A DNA stretch of 64,000 nt, taken from the NCBI GenBank assembly GCA_033675265.1, contig JAUJYZ010000543.1, positions 23,501 to 87,500 on the forward strand, given 5' to 3'. The translations under genes and the position numbers were made by a program. Position 1 is the stretch's first letter. Each line of letters starts with the position of its first letter. The DNA comes from Actinostola sp. cb2023. Its lineage: Eukaryota > Cnidaria > Anthozoa > Actiniaria > Actinostolidae. Below the pieces are notes generated by a model. The model did no database searches and was not told the DNA's origin. It worked only from the letters and a program-made list of their open reading frames with translations. Below, in pieces: positions 60,217-64,000 of the stretch.

Positions 60217-62793
60217 TCAAGTCACTGGACTATTGCCGAAACTATTGGACTTGTTCGAGGACTCTTGTTCGGGCAACTCAACCTTGCTAAACGTTCCTAT
60301 TCTGGAAAACACGTGAAGTTCAGCTCTGACGGCATCTTTTGTGTTCTTTGCCGGATTTAGGAAAATAATGTAGAGCTTGGGGAAGAATATGCAGCCTAGC
60401 ACACCGTACCCGCTGACCAGTGATGTCCCACATGAAACCACGGCAACGTACCAACCATGGAGCGCATAGCCTACCGGGAAATAAGCGATCCAGGACAGTA
60501 GAATGATATACAACGAGAACGCGATGTACTTGGCTTCGTTGAAGTTTCCTGGGAGTTTCCTTGCTCTGAAGGCGTAGTATGTGGACAATAAGGCGAGTGC
60601 TATCAAGTAAGACAACATACTAATCATCATTACTTGACCGCTCGTGTACTTGAAATTCTCGCACGACAAGAAGATGTAGCCATCTTGGGTGACTGTTTTG
60701 TCTAAGTTTGGTGGGTCGGTTGTGATCCAACAGACGGCTAGAACCAGGTCTACGAACACTAACACGGCGAGGCACGACAGTTGACGTGGTGCACTTTTAA
60801 CCAGCTTCTTCATAAGTCCACTAGTAAGGTTCATCTGGAAGGCTTGTACGATGCGTACCGTCTTGAGTCCAAGGATGGAGCAGCAGATTGTATAGATGAT
60901 GTATCGTAGTGGCTGTAACGCTGTACAGATCAGATCGGTTGGTGTTGCTATGTAGAGGAAGGACAACATAAAACACGATGCCGTACCCACCAACAGAATA
61001 ATACTAATCTCAGGGTTGCTTGCCTTCACGACGGGTGTCTTTCTGTACTTGATCAGTATTACAAAAACCACGATGCACAAGAACACGCCAAACAGACTGA
61101 CAATGATCAATAACATAGAACTGACGTCACTCCATTTAATGTTGATCAGCGGTAGATCCACGCACGCTGAGCGATCGCTGTTGGAGAACTGGGTCCCGGG
61201 GCACTTTGAACAGTTCCTTCGACCCGAAGTCTTGGTAACCCAGCCTACTGCGCATTCGATACATTCCCAACAACAGTCCGTCGTTATTGCTTTGCGCTCA
61301 CCGGGTCGACACTCCTCACGGCACTTCGATGGACCAGGATGTTTTTTTCCATTCCAAGATATATCTCTCGCCTCCAACAGTAGCGACTGCTTGGCTCCCT
61401 TTTCCCACGAGCCTATAGTCAGCTTTGTCGGTATCTTGGTCGTGTTTCCACGCGTTGAATTGATGTTGAAGTAAACAATGTCGAAGAGGGCACCCACAGG
61501 GTCGCCATTGGCGTCAAACTCGACTCTACCGGTAAGCCCTTGAAAGCTGACTTTGCCCAGATACAAATACAAGTCATTGGAGTTGACACGGGACAGAGGA
61601 CCTGAAGGACATCGGCCGTCCTCGAGTAAGCCATGTGGTTCCTTGCATTGCAAAATAGCGTCCAACGCACGCGCAATAGCATAGACCGCATCGATGACAA
61701 ACGGTACATAGTCATTGGTGAGTTTCATCAGAAGATCACCAGCGATCCTAAGGTCACTCCCGCAATCTTTAGGTAAGCATCCAAATTCTGTATGCCAAAG
61801 CTCCCCCCACCAGGGGTTCCCTTGGGATGATGACGAGGTGATGCTTTGAATGTGTGCCCTGAATGGCTCGGATGTGCGTCGTCTTGGGAGAACTCCGATG
61901 AGGTTGCCATTGGAAACGATCTTTGCCCCGAGATACTCTGCTCGTTGCATGGACAGCGACTCACTCATAATCCACGTGCGGCCTTCGACGTTCTGTTTGA
62001 TGGCTTCTTCTAGAACGGCTTTTCCTGTAGAATGTAGTGCCCACAGTACAATCACTCTGACTGTCGCTCGTTGATGCAGCTTGTAGACGAGTGATGGAAT
62101 TCGATCAAACTGCGAGTGAAGTACAAACTCGGTGATCCCAACACAGAATGACTGTCTATTGTGCGCTTCTCTCTGGAGCGCTAGTACACCACTCCTACCA
62201 TATGAATCGTCTTCTGCTATTGCTGCCACATACCTCCAACCAAAATACTCAATAATATCAGCGATTGCTTTTGCTTGATTACCGTCTGCGGGAATTGTCC
62301 GTAGAAATTTGCGATGAAACTTGGAGTTGAGTTGTTCTGATGTGGCGAGGGACCCGATGATGGGTAGGCCTACGGCTTGCAGCAGCGTCGAGACCGACAG
62401 GGCGGTTTCCGAGACTAAACCCCCGACAATGGCAACTACAGGGTGGGAGCTATTGTTGTGTGGCGTTCTGAAAGCATCTCGATTAGCTACGGCGATATTG
62501 TAAACATTTCTTGCTCCAAGGACAGGGCTTTGACAGCAGTCAAAGATCTCATACCCTAGTTCGACACCTGATAGAATCAATGGGTCTTTGTTTATTTCTT
62601 GTACAGCAAACACAACCGCCTCTGCTACGCCAAGAGCAGGGACGTCGAGCCGTCCACATTGATCAACTCCCTTACGGCCATGAAGAGACGTGAGCGCACC
62701 GATGTTGACATCGCCGATTTGTCGCACTCTTTGGCTTGAATCAACACACAAGTGTGTGAAAAAACTCCACACAAATAACACCAAGTGTTGCAT
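60217..62793 (-). CDS. Intronless class C GPCR (mGlu/CaSR-like)
   Basis: An intact 858-codon frame with a true ATG. The N-terminus is hydrophobic (HLVLFVWSFF), a likely signal peptide. Residues about 25-470 form the bilobed ligand-binding (Venus flytrap) domain with landmarks GDVNIGAL, LGVAEAVVFAVQEIN, IIGSLATSEQL and YGRSG. About 490-545 is the nine-cysteine NCD3G linker (nine Cys counted from CREEC to SACV). About 555-805 is the seven-helix domain with NFNEAKYIAF in the third loop, WIAYFP in TM6 and FFPKLYIIF in TM7 (the FxPKxY motif). The short tail is Ser/Asn-rich. An amino acid or divalent cation ligand is expected for the family; which is unresolved. No intron, unlike vertebrate relatives. 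Confidence 0.92.
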   Translation of the reverse strand: MQHLVLFVWSFFTHLCVDSSQRVRQIGDVNIGALTSLHGRKGVDQCGRLDVPALGVAEAVVFAVQEINKDPLILSGVELGYEIFDCCQSPVLGARNVYNIAVANRDAFRTPHNNSSHPVVAIVGGLVSETALSVSTLLQAVGLPIIGSLATSEQLNSKFHRKFLRTIPADGNQAKAIADIIEYFGWRYVAAIAEDDSYGRSGVLALQREAHNRQSFCVGITEFVLHSQFDRIPSLVYKLHQRATVRVIVLWALHSTGKAVLEEAIKQNVEGRTWIMSESLSMQRAEYLGAKIVSNGNLIGVLPRRRTSEPFRAHIQSITSSSSQGNPWWGELWHTEFGCLPKDCGSDLRIAGDLLMKLTNDYVPFVIDAVYAIARALDAILQCKEPHGLLEDGRCPSGPLSRVNSNDLYLYLGKVSFQGLTGRVEFDANGDPVGALFDIVYFNINSTRGNTTKIPTKLTIGSWEKGAKQSLLLEARDISWNGKKHPGPSKCREECRPGERKAITTDCCWECIECAVGWVTKTSGRRNCSKCPGTQFSNSDRSACVDLPLINIKWSDVSSMLLIIVSLFGVFLCIVVFVILIKYRKTPVVKASNPEISIILLVGTASCFMLSFLYIATPTDLICTALQPLRYIIYTICCSILGLKTVRIVQAFQMNLTSGLMKKLVKSAPRQLSCLAVLVFVDLVLAVCWITTDPPNLDKTVTQDGYIFLSCENFKYTSGQVMMISMLSYLIALALLSTYYAFRARKLPGNFNEAKYIAFSLYIILLSWIAYFPVGYALHGWYVAVVSCGTSLVSGYGVLGCIFFPKLYIIFLNPAKNTKDAVRAELHVFSRIGTFSKVELPEQESSNKSNSFGNSPVT

Positions 62794-63627
62794 CGGCGGT
62801 AATCAAATCCTGCAGCTCGAAACGATGAGATTTAGCAAAACCAAAGTCTTCTTTTTGCCCTAACTTCATTACCAAACCGCTCGCCTTCGACCGTCCAGCA
62901 AAACTTCCAGTAATTCAATTTTGCATGGACTCTCGGACTACGGAAGCCAATCACAATGCCCTCGTTAATCGTGTCGATAGTGGTTCCGCTAGTTCATCGC
63001 GGTAATGTTTCGCTTTATTGTCAGCCAGGAATAAACAAATCACAGGTTCAGTTTTTCATCGATGGCCAACTAAAGGGAACGTGCAAAGATGCTTGCCAAA
63101 TTTGTTACGTAAATACCACACACTTTCCTAAATTGACTAGAGATAGATAGATAGTTGATTCGTCTAAAAACTTGCAGCCAGTATGGTGAGTAATTGACGT
63201 TCCACCCTTGAATCTTTTTTTTCGATTTTTCTTCGTGGTTGAACAAGGAACAGACATTTTTTCAGTCTCGCTTCTTTTTCTGTTAGTCTCACTTATTTGT
63301 ATTCATCCATCATTCATTACTCGCTGTCGATACTTCAATTAGTACCTCTGAATCAATGCAATAAATATTTGATTACAATCTCAATTAACCCTTCAAGACA
63401 GTTGAGTTCGTTAGTGGACTTCCGTCCGTTCAAAGTCCACTGCAAGTGAAGCGTTTTCCTCTCATGTTTTCGTGGCTTTAAATCCAAACACAAGGACATT
63501 TCTTTAACGATCACGTACCGTCCCCAAAACCACAAATTAGTGCATTTTCACAGTTCGTTGTAAAATTATATTTCAATAAATCGGAGAAAAGACGGCCATT
63601 TTGGGTCTTCTTTGTCAGGCACCGATG
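62794..63627. other. Spacer between the class C receptor and the terminal minus-strand exon
   Basis: 5' flank of the receptor; no TATA element was identified with confidence. A (GATA)n stretch lies near 63139-63154. The 64-codon frame at 62956 has no credible domain support. Confidence 0.45.
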
Positions 63628-63841
63628 TTAGTCACCTTCTTCTTCGTCGTCGCTGAAGTACGAACTTTGTACAATACGTCGCTTCTTTACGCCGCTTGTT
63701 GACGCAGTTTCTGTCTTCGGATCTTTCGCATCTGCAAGTCTTGCACACTCTTCAATGGCGGCTCCTAGGCTCCATTCAGAAGGGTCTTCGCCCTCGCCGA
63801 CTTCGTCCAACTCCTCTTCTTCTTCTTCTTCTTCTTCTTCC
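63628..63841 (-). CDS. C-terminal exon of an unidentified acidic protein (partial gene)
   Basis: On the minus strand TATCTTCAG|G opens an exon encoding a Glu run (about ten), then ELDEVGEGEDPSEWSLGAAI, EECARLADAKDP, a Ser/Thr stretch, VKKRRIVQSSYFSDDEEEGD and TAA (63630-63628). KKRR could be a nuclear localisation signal and SSYFSDDEEE a CK2-type acidic tail. I do not recognise the protein; the rest lies beyond 64000. Confidence 0.55.
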
Positions 63842-63907
63842 CTGAAGATACACGAATTGTAAATCATTTTTTAAAATTAACCTTGTTTTACGTCACATTT
63901 GTCACAA

Positions 63908-64000
63908 GAAACAACAACAACAACAACAACAGCAGTAACAGCAACAACAGCATCAACAACAACAACAACAGCATCAACAACAACAACAGCAGCAGCAACA
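63908..64000 (+). repeat. (CAA)n/(CAG)n trinucleotide repeat at window end
   Basis: An imperfect AAC/AGC array continuing to the window edge, in the presumed intron of the minus-strand gene. Confidence 0.95.

Noticed and set aside
62956..63150. 64-codon plus-strand frame with three or four Cys, Ig-like in look
   Set aside because: Too short, no supporting motif and no clear splice sites.

Overview
Eukaryotic (metazoan) genomic DNA, not a bacterial or viral replicon. The genes are split by GT/AG introns, intergenic space is repeat-dense, and the families present are animal ones: a Polycomb Sex-comb-on-midleg (Scm/SCMH1) gene, a class C GPCR, rhodopsin-like GPCRs, a pogo/Tigger transposase, a Crypton-like tyrosine recombinase and a Penelope-like GIY-YIG fragment. 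That mixture, an intronless mGlu/CaSR-like receptor and many foldback/TIR elements fit an early-branching animal, most likely a cnidarian (anthozoan). The species assignment is inference.

Layout. (1) 1-1005: a large palindrome. (2) About 1064-6518: segmental copy A, with a tyrosine-recombinase element, a CAAT microsatellite and a decayed rhodopsin-like GPCR on the minus strand. (3) 6519-10004: repeats, including a 2.2-kb TIR element. (4) About 10012-19389: segmental copy B of the same block, enlarged by a 2.65-kb TIR insertion, a 0.39-kb foldback insertion, an approximately 898-bp pure CTGT array and a 15-copy receptor-tail repeat. (5) 19390-28300: gene-poor, with nested MITE and foldback elements. 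(6) 28624-58096: one gene of about 29.5 kb on the plus strand, the Scm orthologue, with at least 14 coding exons. Its introns carry seven unrelated tandem arrays, a full-length pogo element, paired foldbacks, G-runs, a SINE duplication and a Penelope-like fragment. (7) 58100-60200: repeats. (8) 60217-62793, minus strand: an intact single-exon class C GPCR. (9) 63628-63841, minus strand: the last exon of an unidentified acidic protein whose remainder lies beyond the window.

The Scm gene encodes an N-terminal disordered region, a triple C-x2-C...C-x2-C zinc-binding module not known to me from Scm proteins, an FCS-like zinc finger, two MBT repeats, a SLED domain and a SAM domain. Splice phases agree through the gene, except that one exon (encoding the N-terminal arm of MBT repeat 1) was not found between 47367 and 50080.

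Most notable for follow-up: the triple zinc module; a 57-bp minisatellite that grew out of an Scm splice donor, so every unit carries a decoy splice site; the dispersed motif TTGGGCTnCCTGTG, which forms MITE ends and resembles the cores of two VNTRs; a receptor tail made of RRDS repeats that went from 3 to 15 units between two duplicates; and a tyrosine-recombinase element with about 40-bp terminal inverted repeats. Both duplicated gene pairs carry different single-base lesions, so their pseudogene status depends on assembly accuracy. All identity statements are by eye; nothing was searched or aligned computationally.
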